NCBI GenBank assembly: GCA_000447245.1
Contig: AUYT01000001.1
Coordinates: forward strand, 1,110,001-1,174,000
DNA from: a candidate division Zixibacteria bacterium RBG-1
GTDB taxonomy: Bacteria > Zixibacteria > MSB-5A5 > DSPP01 > RBG-1
Direction of reading: 5' to 3'
Length of the DNA stretch: 64,000 nucleotides
Below the pieces are notes generated by a model, which was given only the letters and a program-made list of their open reading frames with translations, was not told where the DNA came from and made no database searches. Position 1 is the stretch's first letter, and every line of letters begins with the position of its first letter. Positions 24,997 through 34,558 of this stretch are shown here, one piece after another. Position numbers and translations under genes: made by a program.

Positions 24997-25725
24997 TTGA
25001 GTTATTTTACCCCAATTATAAATCTCTCCCGAGTGGTTTTAGATTTTATTTATCCCCCGGTCTGCTTAATTTGTAAAGAGGTCATCAGAGAAGAATTTCT
25101 GCCAGAGTCCAAAGCTTTAGTCTGTTCTTACTGCTGGAACAATCTGAAAATTGAGGAAAAGCCGTTTTGTCCGGAGTGTAAGGTTGAACTAAAAATTAGT
25201 CAACTGCATGACTGTTCGGCTTACCTGAATAAAGTTTATGCCCTGGGAGTATTTGATGAAAATTTTCAGGCGCTGATTCATCATTTCAAATATAAAGGGA
25301 AAATTTCTCTGGGTAAAAGATTGGGTTACAGATTGGCGGAAGAATTAAAAGGTCAAAATTTGTCCGATTTTACCTACCTAATTCCGGTTCCCCTGCATAA
25401 AGTTAGAAAAAGGGAAAGGGGGTTCAATCAGAGTGAAATTCTGGGTGAGGCTCTGGCACAAAAACTCACTCTCCGGCTTCCCCAAAATATTTTAATCAGA
25501 ATAAAAAATACCAAAGACCAGACTAAATTATCAATCGAAGAAAGAAAAGAAAATGTGGCCGGAGCTTTTCAGGTTCAGGATAAACAAAAGATTTTACACG
25601 GCAAAAAGATAATTTTAGTGGATGATGTGATTACCACCGGCGCCACCTTAAATGAATGCGCCAGAGTTTTGAAACAAGCCGGAGCAAAAGAAATTTTAGC
25701 AGTTACCATAGCCAAGGCAAGCTAA
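24997..25725 (+). CDS. comF: ComF-like phosphoribosyltransferase
   Basis: 242 residues with a TTG start. The N-terminal double zinc motif is visible as CLIC...CSYCW and CPEC (CxxC pairs near residues 24-60). The C-terminal phosphoribosyltransferase part contains RKRERGFNQSEILGEALA and the PRPP loop IILVDDVITTGATLNECARVL near residue 205. ComF proteins are needed for DNA uptake in some competent bacteria, but the homologs are widespread and the reaction is unproven. No other competence genes are visible here. Confidence 0.9.
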   Translation: MSYFTPIINLSRVVLDFIYPPVCLICKEVIREEFLPESKALVCSYCWNNLKIEEKPFCPECKVELKISQLHDCSAYLNKVYALGVFDENFQALIHHFKYKGKISLGKRLGYRLAEELKGQNLSDFTYLIPVPLHKVRKRERGFNQSEILGEALAQKLTLRLPQNILIRIKNTKDQTKLSIEERKENVAGAFQVQDKQKILHGKKIILVDDVITTGATLNECARVLKQAGAKEILAVTIAKAS

Positions 25726-25752
25726 AAAACTGGTTAAGTTCAAATTATTTGC

Positions 25753-25780
25753 TTGACAACTTAGACAAGTTTCTTAATTT
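25753..25780 (+). promoter_or_regulatory. Possible promoter for pfk
   Basis: TTGACA at 25753-25758 followed after 16 bases by TAATTT (25775-25780), a weak -10 match. The spacer contains an AACTT-AGAC-AAGTT hairpin. It precedes the palindromic element and pfk. Confidence 0.3.
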
Positions 25781-25782
25781 TC

Positions 25783-25905
25783 GGTTACACCCTCCGGCTT
25801 TGCCTTCGGGTATCCCGTAGGGGCACCATACTGTAAGTAATGGTCGTCTTGAAAATTTCTGAAAATTTTTGGCTGCCAAAATAATGGCTAAGCCATGGTG
25901 TTACC
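25783..25905. repeat. Palindromic element with GGTTACACC/GGTGTTACC ends, upstream of pfk
   Basis: A 123-base piece bounded by near-perfect inverted ends. Bases 25786-25824 form one arm of a perfect 39 bp inverted repeat whose other arm lies at 27055-27093, beyond pfk. The right end contains the ATGGCT-A-AGCCAT palindrome (25884-25896). It ends 37 bases before the pfk start. Confidence 0.65.
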
Positions 25906-25942
25906 AAATGAAACGAAATTTTAATTCCAAAGCGAAGAGAAA

Positions 25943-26995
25943 ATGAAAGTAGGGATTCTGACCGGGGGAGGGGATTGTCCGGGATTGAATGCCGTAATCC
26001 GAGCGGTGGTCAAAAAAGGGATTACGGTTTATGGTTACGAAATCTGGGGGATTTTTCAAGGATGGAAAGGTCTTTTAGAACCTAACTTGACTGTGCCTTT
26101 AAATTTAGATAAAGTTTCCGGAATTTTACATCGGGGAGGAACCATTTTGGAAACTTCCCGCACCAATCCTTTCAAAACTGAAAATGGGGGGGATTTAGTC
26201 AAACAAAATATGAAAAAGTTCGGCTTGGAGGCTTTGATAGCCGTAGGAGGAGAAGATACCTTAGGTGTAGCGGCTCAGCTACATACATTGGGAATAAAAG
26301 TGGTAGGTGTCCCCAAAACCATCGATAACGACGTGGTCGGGACTGATTACACTTTCGGTTTTGACACCGCGGTCAATATTGCCATGGATGCCATTGACCG
26401 GGTCCACACCACCGCTGAATCCCACAACCGGGTGATGGTAGTAGAAGTTATGGGGCGGCACACCGGCTGGATAGCAATTGCTTCCGGAATTGCCGGAGGG
26501 GCTGACTTAATTTTAATTCCTGAAAAACCGATGCATATCGACCAGGTCTGTGACTACATCAAAAAAAGACATGAAAGAGGAAAAGATTTTTCCATAGTAG
26601 TAATTGCCGAAGGGGCTAAGATTGCTCTGAGCGGAAAAAGAGAGCAGGAGTACCAATATATCGTGCAGGAAAGAGGATTGGACCAGTTCGGTCACGTCCG
26701 ATTAGGCGGCATCGGTGCGATTCTTTCAGAAGAAATAGAAAAAAGAACCGGATTTGAAACCCGCTACGTAATTTTAGGATATATTCAGAGAGGCGGCTCT
26801 CCCACTGCCTTTGACAGAGTTTTAGCCACTCGCTATGGAGTCGCAGCTATTGATTTAGTGCATAAAAAAGATTTCGGAAAGATGGTCTGTTTAAAGGGAA
26901 ATAAAATTTCCTCCATTCCCCTGTCGGACATAGCCAAAAAGACCAAACCGATTGAAGAGGAGCTTTACCAGATTGCAGAAGTGTTTTTCGGATAA
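25943..26995 (+). CDS. pfkA: 6-phosphofructokinase, pyrophosphate-type signature
   Basis: 350 residues. It phosphorylates fructose-6-phosphate in glycolysis. The nucleotide loop is TGGGDCPGLNAVIRAVV (residues 7-23). The two donor-specificity positions read D105 in VGGEDTLG and K125 in VPKTIDND. Asp plus Lys is the established signature of pyrophosphate-dependent enzymes, whereas ATP enzymes have Gly at both sites. The substrate motifs MGRHTGWIA and GYIQRGGSPTAFDR are present. PPi use would make the step reversible. A perfect inverted repeat flanks the gene, and gap, pgk and tpiA follow. Confidence 0.93.
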   Translation: MKVGILTGGGDCPGLNAVIRAVVKKGITVYGYEIWGIFQGWKGLLEPNLTVPLNLDKVSGILHRGGTILETSRTNPFKTENGGDLVKQNMKKFGLEALIAVGGEDTLGVAAQLHTLGIKVVGVPKTIDNDVVGTDYTFGFDTAVNIAMDAIDRVHTTAESHNRVMVVEVMGRHTGWIAIASGIAGGADLILIPEKPMHIDQVCDYIKKRHERGKDFSIVVIAEGAKIALSGKREQEYQYIVQERGLDQFGHVRLGGIGAILSEEIEKRTGFETRYVILGYIQRGGSPTAFDRVLATRYGVAAIDLVHKKDFGKMVCLKGNKISSIPLSDIAKKTKPIEEELYQIAEVFFG

Positions 26996-27011
26996 ATAAC
27001 TTAAAAAGTTA

Positions 27012-28120
<1,109 letters not shown>

Positions 28121-28128
28121 TACCAAAA

Positions 28129-29322
28129 ATGAACAAACTCTCCCTCGATGACCTAGATTTGAAGCAGAGAAAAGTTTTAGTCCGAGTCGACTTCAACGTT
28201 CCCATAGAAAACGGAAAAATCACGGACGATACCAGAATTTACGCCTCACTTCCCACCATAAAAAAAATTTTATCTGAAAACAGCAAAGCCATCTTAATTT
28301 CTCATCTGGGACGGCCAAAAGGTAAAAGTCCGGAATTTTCCCTGAAACCGGTAGCCCAAAGATTGTCTCAAATCTTAGGCAGAGAAGTAAAATTTGCAAG
28401 TGATTGCATCGGTCCCGAAGTAGAAAAAGCAGTGGCGGAGATGAAATTCGGAGAAGCTATCCTGCTTGAGAATCTGCGATTCTATCCGGAAGAAGAAAAA
28501 AATGACCCGGGTTTCGGCCAAAAGTTGGCGTCTTTGGCTGAACTTTTTGTCAACGACGCTTTCGGCACTGCGCACCGGGCGCACGCTTCCACCGTGGGTG
28601 TAACCCAGCATTTCGGGCAGAATGCGGCCGGCTACCTGATGCAGAAAGAAATTCATTACCTCAGCTTAATTTTATTTAATCCCAAAAAACCTTTCCTGGC
28701 TATTCTGGGAGGAGCCAAAGTGTCCGATAAGATTAGTGTGATAGAAAATTTGATTTCAGGGGAAAATGTGAATGTGGACTGTTTTTTAATCGGCGGAGGA
28801 ATGGCTTTTACATTTATCCAAGCGTTAGGTGGTGAAATCGGAGATTCGATTCTAGAAAAAGATAAAATTTCTACCACAAACAAGATTTTTGAGCTTGCAA
28901 AAATAAAAAATATCCGTATACTTCTACCAGAGGACTATGCAGTGGAAGAAGAAAACCATAACAAAAGCATTCACAATAGTTTCAAAATCCCAGCCGGCGG
29001 CCGGGGCCTGGACATCGGTCCCAAAACCATAAGCCGCTTTTCTGCGGAAATCAATTCTGCCAAAACCATTTTTTGGAACGGTCCTATGGGAGTTTTCGAG
29101 CAAGAAGAATTTGCTCTAGGTTCCATCCAGATGGCCCAGCAGTTAGCTTACGCTACTTCCAACGGAGCGGTTACGGTCATCGGCGGCGGAGATACCATAG
29201 CAGTGGTGAACAAAGCCAAAGTGCGCGACCAATTAACCCATATCTCCACCGGCGGCGGAGCCAGCTTAGAATTTTTGGAAGGAAAAGAACTGCCGGGGAT
29301 AAAAGCTTTGAGTGATAAATAA
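28129..29322 (+). CDS. pgk: Phosphoglycerate kinase
   Basis: 397 residues, normal for bacterial Pgk. It transfers phosphate from 1,3-bisphosphoglycerate to ADP. The N-domain substrate motif is KVLVRVDFNVPIENGKITDDTR at residues 14-35, followed by SHLGRPKG and NDAFGTAHRAHAST. The C-domain nucleotide motifs are LGGAKVSDKI, FWNGPMGVFE and VIGGGDTIAVVNK. It lies eight bases after gap and 19 before tpiA. Confidence 0.97.
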   Translation: MNKLSLDDLDLKQRKVLVRVDFNVPIENGKITDDTRIYASLPTIKKILSENSKAILISHLGRPKGKSPEFSLKPVAQRLSQILGREVKFASDCIGPEVEKAVAEMKFGEAILLENLRFYPEEEKNDPGFGQKLASLAELFVNDAFGTAHRAHASTVGVTQHFGQNAAGYLMQKEIHYLSLILFNPKKPFLAILGGAKVSDKISVIENLISGENVNVDCFLIGGGMAFTFIQALGGEIGDSILEKDKISTTNKIFELAKIKNIRILLPEDYAVEEENHNKSIHNSFKIPAGGRGLDIGPKTISRFSAEINSAKTIFWNGPMGVFEQEEFALGSIQMAQQLAYATSNGAVTVIGGGDTIAVVNKAKVRDQLTHISTGGGASLEFLEGKELPGIKALSDK

Positions 29323-29341
29323 GTGGAGGGCAAAAAAATAA

Positions 29342-30127
29342 GTGAACCATAAAAAAGTCCCACTGATTGCAGGCAACTGGAAGATGAATAAGACTCCGGC
29401 GGAAGCCAGGGAATTGATTTTAGTCCTGAAAGAGAAGTTTAAAAAACTCAATTCGGTAAAAATTGTCATCTGTCCCCCTTTTACCTCTTTAGCTTCGGTG
29501 CAATCTACCCTGAACGGCTGCAATATCTCTCTGGGTGCCCAGAACGTGCACTGGGAGAATGAAGGAGCTTTTACCGGCGAGGTCTCACCCCGGATGCTCT
29601 TGACAATGGGGTGCCAGTATGTTATAATCGGGCATTCGGAGCGCCGCAACTTCTTTCAGGAGACCGACGAGATGGTCAATATGAAACTGAAAGCAGTTTT
29701 AAAAGAATCGCTTGCTCCCATCGTATGTATCGGTGAGACCTGGCAGGAAAGGGAGGCCGGCAAAACCGAGGAGGTTATCGAGCACCAGTTGAAAGCGGCT
29801 TTGAAAATGGTTGCGCTGGAGGATGTGGAAAAAGTTGTGATTGCTTATGAGCCGGTCTGGGCTATCGGGACCGGAAAAAACGCCACACCCAAACAGGCCA
29901 ACGAGATTCACGCATTTATCAGAGAAAAATTAACTACGATGTACAACAAAGAGACGGCCCAGAAAATGTATATAATCTACGGGGGTTCGGTGACCCCGGA
30001 ATCGGCGGATGATTTAATCGAGATGCCGGAGATTAACGGATTTCTGGTGGGAGGGGCCAGCTTGGACCCGGAGGCGTTTGAAAAAATTGTCCGGTCTTCG
30101 GTGACCCCCAAGGCCGCGGTAAAGTAA
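29342..30127 (+). CDS. tpiA: Triosephosphate isomerase
   Basis: 261 residues, slightly longer than the usual 250 because of a short C-terminal extension (SSVTPKAAVK). It interconverts dihydroxyacetone phosphate and glyceraldehyde-3-phosphate. Active-site elements are GNWKMNKT (lysine), IIGHSERR (histidine), AYEPVWAIGTGKNATP (glutamate) and the phosphate loop YGGSVTPES. The start is GTG. A palindromic repeat lies between tpiA and secG. Confidence 0.96.
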   Translation: MNHKKVPLIAGNWKMNKTPAEARELILVLKEKFKKLNSVKIVICPPFTSLASVQSTLNGCNISLGAQNVHWENEGAFTGEVSPRMLLTMGCQYVIIGHSERRNFFQETDEMVNMKLKAVLKESLAPIVCIGETWQEREAGKTEEVIEHQLKAALKMVALEDVEKVVIAYEPVWAIGTGKNATPKQANEIHAFIREKLTTMYNKETAQKMYIIYGGSVTPESADDLIEMPEINGFLVGGASLDPEAFEKIVRSSVTPKAAVK

Positions 30128-30130
30128 AAC

Positions 30131-30178
30131 CGTAGACGGGGATCATTCCCCGGCGGGCGGGAAAGATCCCGCCCTACG
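30131..30178. repeat. Palindromic repeat between tpiA and secG
   Basis: The outer arms CGTAG and CTACG enclose two hairpins, CGGGGATCATTCCCCG and GGCGGG-AAAGAT-CCCGCC, so it folds like a short cloverleaf. Related pieces are GCGGGGA-ATAGA-TCCCCGC-CTACG near 36664 and a degenerate copy near 39791. Confidence 0.55.
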
Positions 30179-30212
30179 AAATTATAAAAATGAAAGCTGA
30201 CAAGGAGTTTTG

Positions 30213-30632
30213 ATGATTACTTTTTTGGTTTTTCTGCACATCATAATCAGCATCGCTTTGATTATTACGGTGCTGTTGCAGTCTTCCAAAGGTGAGGGTC
30301 TGGCCGGAGCGTTCGGAGGTGGCTCGGGGATTTCTGGAGCGGTTTTTGGCGGACGGGGAGCGGCTACTTTTCTTTCCAAGGGGACTTCAATTTTAGCGGT
30401 AGCTTTTTTTATGAGCTGTATCGTTTTGACCCTGCTTTCGCAGACCGGAACTGCCACCAAAAGCACGGCGGTTCAGGAGGAAGCTAAAAAGCAAGCTACG
30501 CAGAGTTTTCCTTCTAATCAGCCGGCTCCGGTTCAAAAGCCACCTGCTCAGCAACCAACCACGCAAGGGCAGACGCAGGAGAAATCCGGGGAGTTGGTTT
30601 TGCCGCCTGCGCCCAAGGATACTTCTAAGTAA
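30213..30632 (+). CDS. secG: Protein translocase subunit SecG
   Basis: 139 residues. Two membrane segments (FLVFLHIIISIALIITVLLQ and TSILAVAFFMSCIVLTLL) surround the conserved SSKGEGLAGAFGGGSG...FGGRGAATFLSKGT loop. The C-terminal tail of about 55 residues is rich in Pro and Gln, as often seen in SecG. It assists SecYE in protein export. AAGGAG lies five bases before the ATG at 30213. An eight-codon mini-frame (ATG at 30190, ending TGATG over the secG start) precedes it; whether it is translated is unknown. Confidence 0.92.
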   Translation: MITFLVFLHIIISIALIITVLLQSSKGEGLAGAFGGGSGISGAVFGGRGAATFLSKGTSILAVAFFMSCIVLTLLSQTGTATKSTAVQEEAKKQATQSFPSNQPAPVQKPPAQQPTTQGQTQEKSGELVLPPAPKDTSK

Positions 30633-30665
30633 GGCCGGCAGATTTTCTGCAAGTTAATTTTCCAC

Positions 30666-30694
30666 TTTAATTTTACTTTGTTATTTATTATATT
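30666..30694 (+). promoter_or_regulatory. Possible promoter of tRNA-Leu
   Basis: TTTAAT (30666-30671), a 17-base spacer and TATATT (30689-30694), about 30 bases before the tRNA 5' end. The -10 box is good and the -35 box weak. Confidence 0.4.
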
Positions 30695-30724
30695 CAGGTA
30701 ACAATAAAAGTGTCGTTGACACCT

Positions 30725-30808
30725 GCGGGAGTGGTGGAATTGGGAGACACACCATCTTGAGGGGGTGGCGGTCGTAAGACCATGCGGGTTCAAATCCCGC
30801 CTTCCGCA
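30725..30808 (+). tRNA. tRNA-Leu (GAG anticodon)
   Basis: 84 bases. The acceptor arm GCGGGAG pairs with CTTCCGC (one G-T pair), with A as the discriminator. The anticodon stem is CCATC/GGTGG with loop TTGAGGG, so the anticodon is GAG at 30759-30761, reading CUC/CUU. A long variable arm (GGTC-GTAA-GACC), typical of class II tRNAs, and the T arm GCGGG-TTCAAAT-CCCGC are present. The 3' CCA is not encoded. Confidence 0.95.
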
Positions 30809-30846
30809 TTTGGTAATTTTCTAAGAATTCAGAAAAATCTAATATA

Positions 30847-31911
30847 ATGACAAAAGCCGAATTACATAATCCGTCCAATCTCAAACTACCACCTCTAAAA
30901 ATAATTAAAAATACTGAGAGACAACGGAATGAGAATGATTCATTTGTGAAAACTTTCATCCGTTCCAAGCTGTTGCTCGACTATGAATTCAATAAATTAT
31001 ATTTAGAAATCCTGGAGCAGAGCAAGGAAATCAGAAGTGTAAAGATAATTACAGAAACAGAGCTTTTCAAAAATTATCCATACTCATTCGGTAAACTTTT
31101 TAGGCCTGTTAAGTTGGAAAAACTTGAAGACTATTTACATCCGAAGAGCTTAGAGGACAAGATAATTGGAGCAGTTGTTAACAGCGAAGAATCTTGGATA
31201 GTGGGATATAAAAACCTAAAGCAGGTACCAGACAAAAAAAGAGAGGAATTTAGCAATTCTGTTCTAAAAACACGGAGAAAGATAAATAATATAATCAGAC
31301 AGAAGATTTGCAAACTTTCAAGCATAATGTTGAACGCTGTTAGTGCTTTTGAAGATAAAAGAAAAACGCAGCTGTCCATTTTATCAGCGACGGTTCTTCA
31401 AATTTGTAAAAAATGTTCTGCAATTATTTCTTTCGAGAAATTCAAAGTTTCAACTTGTACGTGTGGTGATAGAATAGTCAATACCTCTCAAGTAACCCAA
31501 GCTCCAATTTATTATTTTAATGATAGTGTAATAAACTTTTTAGAAAAAAATTGTTGGTTTGAACATGGTGTGGCACATCTACTACACAAGAAAAATATAG
31601 AAACTCTTGTAGGGGTTAATGTGTTGGGACATTCAGGGGTATGGCATGAAATAGACGTTATCGCCGAGTCGAGAAAGAATCACACCAGATTTTTTTGTGA
31701 ATGTAAGAACACTAACATAACTGAAAGTGATGTATTTATTTTTTCGGGAAAAATGATTGATGTTGGATGTACACGTGGATATATTTTTACAACCTCTGAG
31801 AGTGACCAACCCAATATAATTAGATTGGCGAGAGCAAAGAACATTGATATAATTTCGTCTGTGTTCAATAAGGACAAAAAAATTCTACTCGAAGCAATAA
31901 AAGAAAATTAA
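30847..31911 (+). CDS. Mrr/PD-(D/E)XK-like nuclease with zinc knuckle
   Basis: 354 residues, not a close match to any named enzyme. Residues about 30-180 are charged and helical. A zinc-binding knuckle follows (C187-x2-C190 and C204-x-C206). The C-terminal part has the restriction-endonuclease pattern HEIDVIAES (D270), then FFCECKN (E285-x-K287), then a strand-helix ending VGCTRGYIFTTSES, as in Mrr_cat proteins that cut or bind DNA. The gene starts 38 bases after tRNA-Leu, is visibly more AT-rich than its neighbours, and is flanked by a 10 bp direct repeat TAAGAATTCA (30822-30831 and 31909-31918). A defence or mobile origin is plausible but unproven. Confidence 0.75.
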   Translation: MTKAELHNPSNLKLPPLKIIKNTERQRNENDSFVKTFIRSKLLLDYEFNKLYLEILEQSKEIRSVKIITETELFKNYPYSFGKLFRPVKLEKLEDYLHPKSLEDKIIGAVVNSEESWIVGYKNLKQVPDKKREEFSNSVLKTRRKINNIIRQKICKLSSIMLNAVSAFEDKRKTQLSILSATVLQICKKCSAIISFEKFKVSTCTCGDRIVNTSQVTQAPIYYFNDSVINFLEKNCWFEHGVAHLLHKKNIETLVGVNVLGHSGVWHEIDVIAESRKNHTRFFCECKNTNITESDVFIFSGKMIDVGCTRGYIFTTSESDQPNIIRLARAKNIDIISSVFNKDKKILLEAIKEN

Positions 31912-31946
31912 GAATTCATGTTCCACTCAACTCAGAAATTATTTAC

Positions 31947-32573
31947 ATGAAATCCAACTACCGTCAAGCCACTCTCCACCTCCGCCAATCCGACCCGGTC
32001 CTAGCCACCATCATACAATCCGCCCCACCCTTCAATCTCCGCCTCCAAAGAGGATACTTCAAATTCTTAGTCAAAGCCATCATGTACCAGCAACTCGCCG
32101 GACCCGCGGCCCGCACCATCTTCAACCGCTTCAAAGCATTATACCCCGGCAAAACTTTCCCCACCGCACAAGACATAATCAAAACCCCAGATAAAAAACT
32201 GCGAAGCGCAGGGTTATCCCGCCAGAAAATTTCCTATCTCCGTGACTTATCCCAAAAAATTACCAATGGCAGTATAAAACTCAAAGGATTCACCAGAATG
32301 AGCGATGCAGAAGTCTTACAAAACGTCACCAGCGTCAAAGGAATCGGAAATTGGACCGGACAGATGCTTTTAATTTTTTCATTAGGACGGCTGGATATCC
32401 TGCCCACCGGGGACTGGGGATTTGTCAAAGGAGTTCGGGATGCCTATGGTTTTAAAACCCATCCCAAACCCAGAACCATCGAAAAATTAGCTTTAAAATG
32501 GAAACCGTATAGGTCTGTCGCCACCTGGTATCTGTGGCATTTCAAAGATAATGAAGTGAAGAATAAGAAATAA
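31947..32573 (+). CDS. DNA-3-methyladenine glycosylase II (AlkA/HhH-GPD family)
   Basis: 208 residues. The helix-hairpin-helix is VKGIGNWTGQMLLIFSLGR near residues 131-149. The catalytic aspartate follows in ILPTGDWGFVKGVRD, the HhH-GPD arrangement of AlkA-type enzymes that remove alkylated purines. The N-terminal MYQQLAGPAARTIFNRF is also typical. No iron-sulfur cysteine cluster is seen, which argues against Nth or MutY. It follows the nuclease gene by 35 bases. Confidence 0.9.
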   Translation: MKSNYRQATLHLRQSDPVLATIIQSAPPFNLRLQRGYFKFLVKAIMYQQLAGPAARTIFNRFKALYPGKTFPTAQDIIKTPDKKLRSAGLSRQKISYLRDLSQKITNGSIKLKGFTRMSDAEVLQNVTSVKGIGNWTGQMLLIFSLGRLDILPTGDWGFVKGVRDAYGFKTHPKPRTIEKLALKWKPYRSVATWYLWHFKDNEVKNKK

Positions 32574-32590
32574 TACTGATAAGACAAAAA

Positions 32591-32765
32591 GGGTGGAGGT
32601 GAACTCCACCCCTACGCGTGATGCTTCTCTGTAGCGGTGCGATTTATCGCACATTGAAAATGAGGTCGGATGAATCCTTCGACAAAGCTCAGGACGAGTC
32701 CGACCGCTACAAAAATATCTCCAAACCTACCCAACTTAAGCTAACCCTCCCCTAAGAGGAGAGGG
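32591..32765. repeat. Composite palindromic repeats in the spacer before rplM
   Basis: The 339-base gap holds three pieces. First is a GGGTGGAG/CTCCACCC hairpin with CCCCTACGCGTG (32591-32620). Second is a cloverleaf-like unit with outer arms GTAGCGG (32631-32637) and CCGCTAC (32704-32710) around two hairpins, TGCGATTTATCGCA and GGTCGGA/TCCGACC. Third is a CCCTCCCCT...AGGAGAGGG hairpin (32745-32765). Bases 32629-32653 occur as an exact 25-base reverse complement at 36629-36653. Confidence 0.65.
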
Positions 32766-32851
32766 GGCTTTGAATTAGAGCTTCATTATATTAGCTTAAG
32801 AGTAAACTTTTCAAAAACTTAGCCGTATAATTCATAAATCTAAAAATTTAG

Positions 32852-32881
32852 TTGACAATAGAAGGATTATTCTTATATTAT
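32852..32881 (+). promoter_or_regulatory. Promoter of the rplM ribosomal operon
   Basis: A consensus -35 TTGACA (32852-32857) and an AT-rich -10 region TATATTAT (32874-32881) with 16-18 base spacing, about 30 bases before the rplM start. Confidence 0.65.
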
Positions 32882-32912
32882 AAGTTTTGAAATTAAACTA
32901 AAGCTAAACCAT

Positions 32913-33353
32913 ATGAGAACCTACATTCCCAAAAGAGAAGAAGTCCAAAGGAAATGGTATATCGTGGATGCCCAGGGGAAAATTCTGGGCCGGATGGCCA
33001 GCCAGATAGCCAGCATTTTGAGAGGGAAAACTAAACCCACTTTCACACCCCATTTGAATTTAGGGGACCAGGTGATTGTCATCAACGCCGATAAGGTGGT
33101 TTTATCCGGCAAAAAAGCCGGTCAGAAAACTTATTACACCCACTCTTTTTATCCGGGCGGGTTGAAAGCCAAAGTTTTTTCTCAAGTCATAAAAGAAAAA
33201 CCGGAATCGGTTTTCCGCTGGGCTGTGGGTGGTATGTTACCCAAAGGCCGGCTGGGACGGAAGATGCTGGATGGTCTGCATGTTTACCGGGGTGAAAAGC
33301 ATCCTCACAAAGCCCAGAAGCCGGAAGTAAAAGAATTTGTAAAAGTAAAATAG
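32913..33353 (+). CDS. rplM: 50S ribosomal protein L13
   Basis: 146 residues, usual length. L13 is an early-assembly protein of the large subunit that binds 23S rRNA. Typical stretches are [53 protein letters not shown] and the C-terminal [13 protein letters not shown]. rpsI follows after nine bases, the near-universal L13-S9 pair. A good TTGACA promoter lies upstream. Confidence 0.98.
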   Translation: MRTYIPKREEVQRKWYIVDAQGKILGRMASQIASILRGKTKPTFTPHLNLGDQVIVINADKVVLSGKKAGQKTYYTHSFYPGGLKAKVFSQVIKEKPESVFRWAVGGMLPKGRLGRKMLDGLHVYRGEKHPHKAQKPEVKEFVKVK

Positions 33354-33362
33354 GAGAAAAAT

Positions 33363-33755
33363 TTGGACAACGGACATTTTGAAGCAACCGGAAAAAGAAA
33401 AGAGGCGGTCGCCAGGGTAAAAATATCCTCCGGCAAAGGCAGCCAAACCGTCAACGGAAAGACCTTAGAGCAGTATCTGGGAAGAGAAGATTTAGTCTTT
33501 CAGGTTCACCAGCCCCTGAAGCTGACGGACATGGAAGGAAAGCTGGATATTTTGGTCCGGGCTAACGGAGGAGGAGTAGCGGCTCAGGCCGGAGCCATTC
33601 GTCTGGGTCTCTCAAAAGCCTTAGTCATGATGAATGCCGACTGGAGAAAGACTTTGAAAGACGCCGGGTTTTTAACCCGTGACCCGCGAATGGTAGAGCG
33701 CAAGAAATACGGACAAATCAAAGCCCGCAAAAGATACCAATACTCTAAGCGATAA
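33363..33755 (+). CDS. rpsI: 30S ribosomal protein S9
   Basis: 130 residues with a TTG start preceded by AGGAGA. Family stretches are [39 protein letters not shown] and the basic C-terminal tail [11 protein letters not shown], whose last residues reach the P-site tRNA. The usual order L13-S9-S2-Ts continues downstream. Confidence 0.98.
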   Translation: MDNGHFEATGKRKEAVARVKISSGKGSQTVNGKTLEQYLGREDLVFQVHQPLKLTDMEGKLDILVRANGGGVAAQAGAIRLGLSKALVMMNADWRKTLKDAGFLTRDPRMVERKKYGQIKARKRYQYSKR

Positions 33756-33820
33756 CGCGCCCTAAAGATTGGCGGGTAAAATCCCGTCAGAATAATAGGC
33801 GAATAAATAAAAAGGAGAAT

Positions 33821-34558
33821 ATGGCAGTTGAGATAAAAGATTTACTTGAAGCCGGGGTGCATTTTGGGCATCAGACCAAAAGATGGAATCCCAAGATGAA
33901 ACCCTTTATTTTTACCGCCAAAAGCGGCATTTACATCATCGATTTAAAGAAAACTTTAGAATGCTTGAAAATCGCCTGCGAAAAAGTAAAAGAAGTAATT
34001 ACCAACGGTGGTATCATCTTAATGGCGGGAACCAAAAAGCAAGCCCAGGAAGTGGTTTTGGAAGAAGCCGTAAGATGCGGTGCTTTTTATGTCACCCATC
34101 GCTGGTTGGGTGGTATGCTGACCAATTTCTACACTATCAGAGAAAATATCAAGCGCCTGAAAAATTTGGAAAGAATGAAAGAGGACGGTGTCTACGAGAA
34201 ACTGACCAAAAAAGAAGTTCTGGGATTGGAAAAGGAAAGAGAAAAGTTGGAAAAGGCCTTAGGTGGGATAAAAGAGATGAATCGTTTGCCCGGTTTACTT
34301 TTCGTGGTGGATGCCAACAAGGAAAAAATTGCGGTAGCTGAAGCCAATACCTTGCACATCCCGGTCATAGCCGTAATCGATACCAACTCCGACCCGGATA
34401 AAATTGAATTCCCCATTGCGGCCAATGACGACGCCATCAAATCCATCAAAGTCATCACCCATGCCATTGCCAATGCAGTCATAGAAGCCAAACAGCTGCA
34501 GGAACGTTACCAATCCGCAGAAGTAGGAGCTCCGGCGGAGGTGAAGGAAGGTGAGTAA
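33821..34558 (+). CDS. rpsB: 30S ribosomal protein S2
   Basis: 245 residues, normal length. Typical stretches are [46 protein letters not shown] and [32 protein letters not shown] lies seven bases before the ATG. Its last codons overlap the GTG start of tsf by eight bases. Confidence 0.98.
   Translation: MAVEIKDLLEAGVHFGHQTKRWNPKMKPFIFTAKSGIYIIDLKKTLECLKIACEKVKEVITNGGIILMAGTKKQAQEVVLEEAVRCGAFYVTHRWLGGMLTNFYTIRENIKRLKNLERMKEDGVYEKLTKKEVLGLEKEREKLEKALGGIKEMNRLPGLLFVVDANKEKIAVAEANTLHIPVIAVIDTNSDPDKIEFPIAANDDAIKSIKVITHAIANAVIEAKQLQERYQSAEVGAPAEVKEGE

Noticed and set aside
25753-25771. AACTTAGACAAGTT hairpin as terminator of comF
   Set aside because: The stem is only 5 bp and has no proper T tract; it overlaps a TTGACA box, so a promoter reading is preferred.
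30681-30968. Minus-strand frame of 95 codons containing RKAGFEPAWSYDRHP
   Set aside because: It is the antisense of tRNA-Leu; such 'GFEPA' frames are a well-known artefact of the T arm and acceptor sequence.
30822-31918. Full integrative element at tRNA-Leu
   Set aside because: No integrase and no copy of the tRNA 3' end is found downstream; only a single gene with a 10 bp direct repeat remains.
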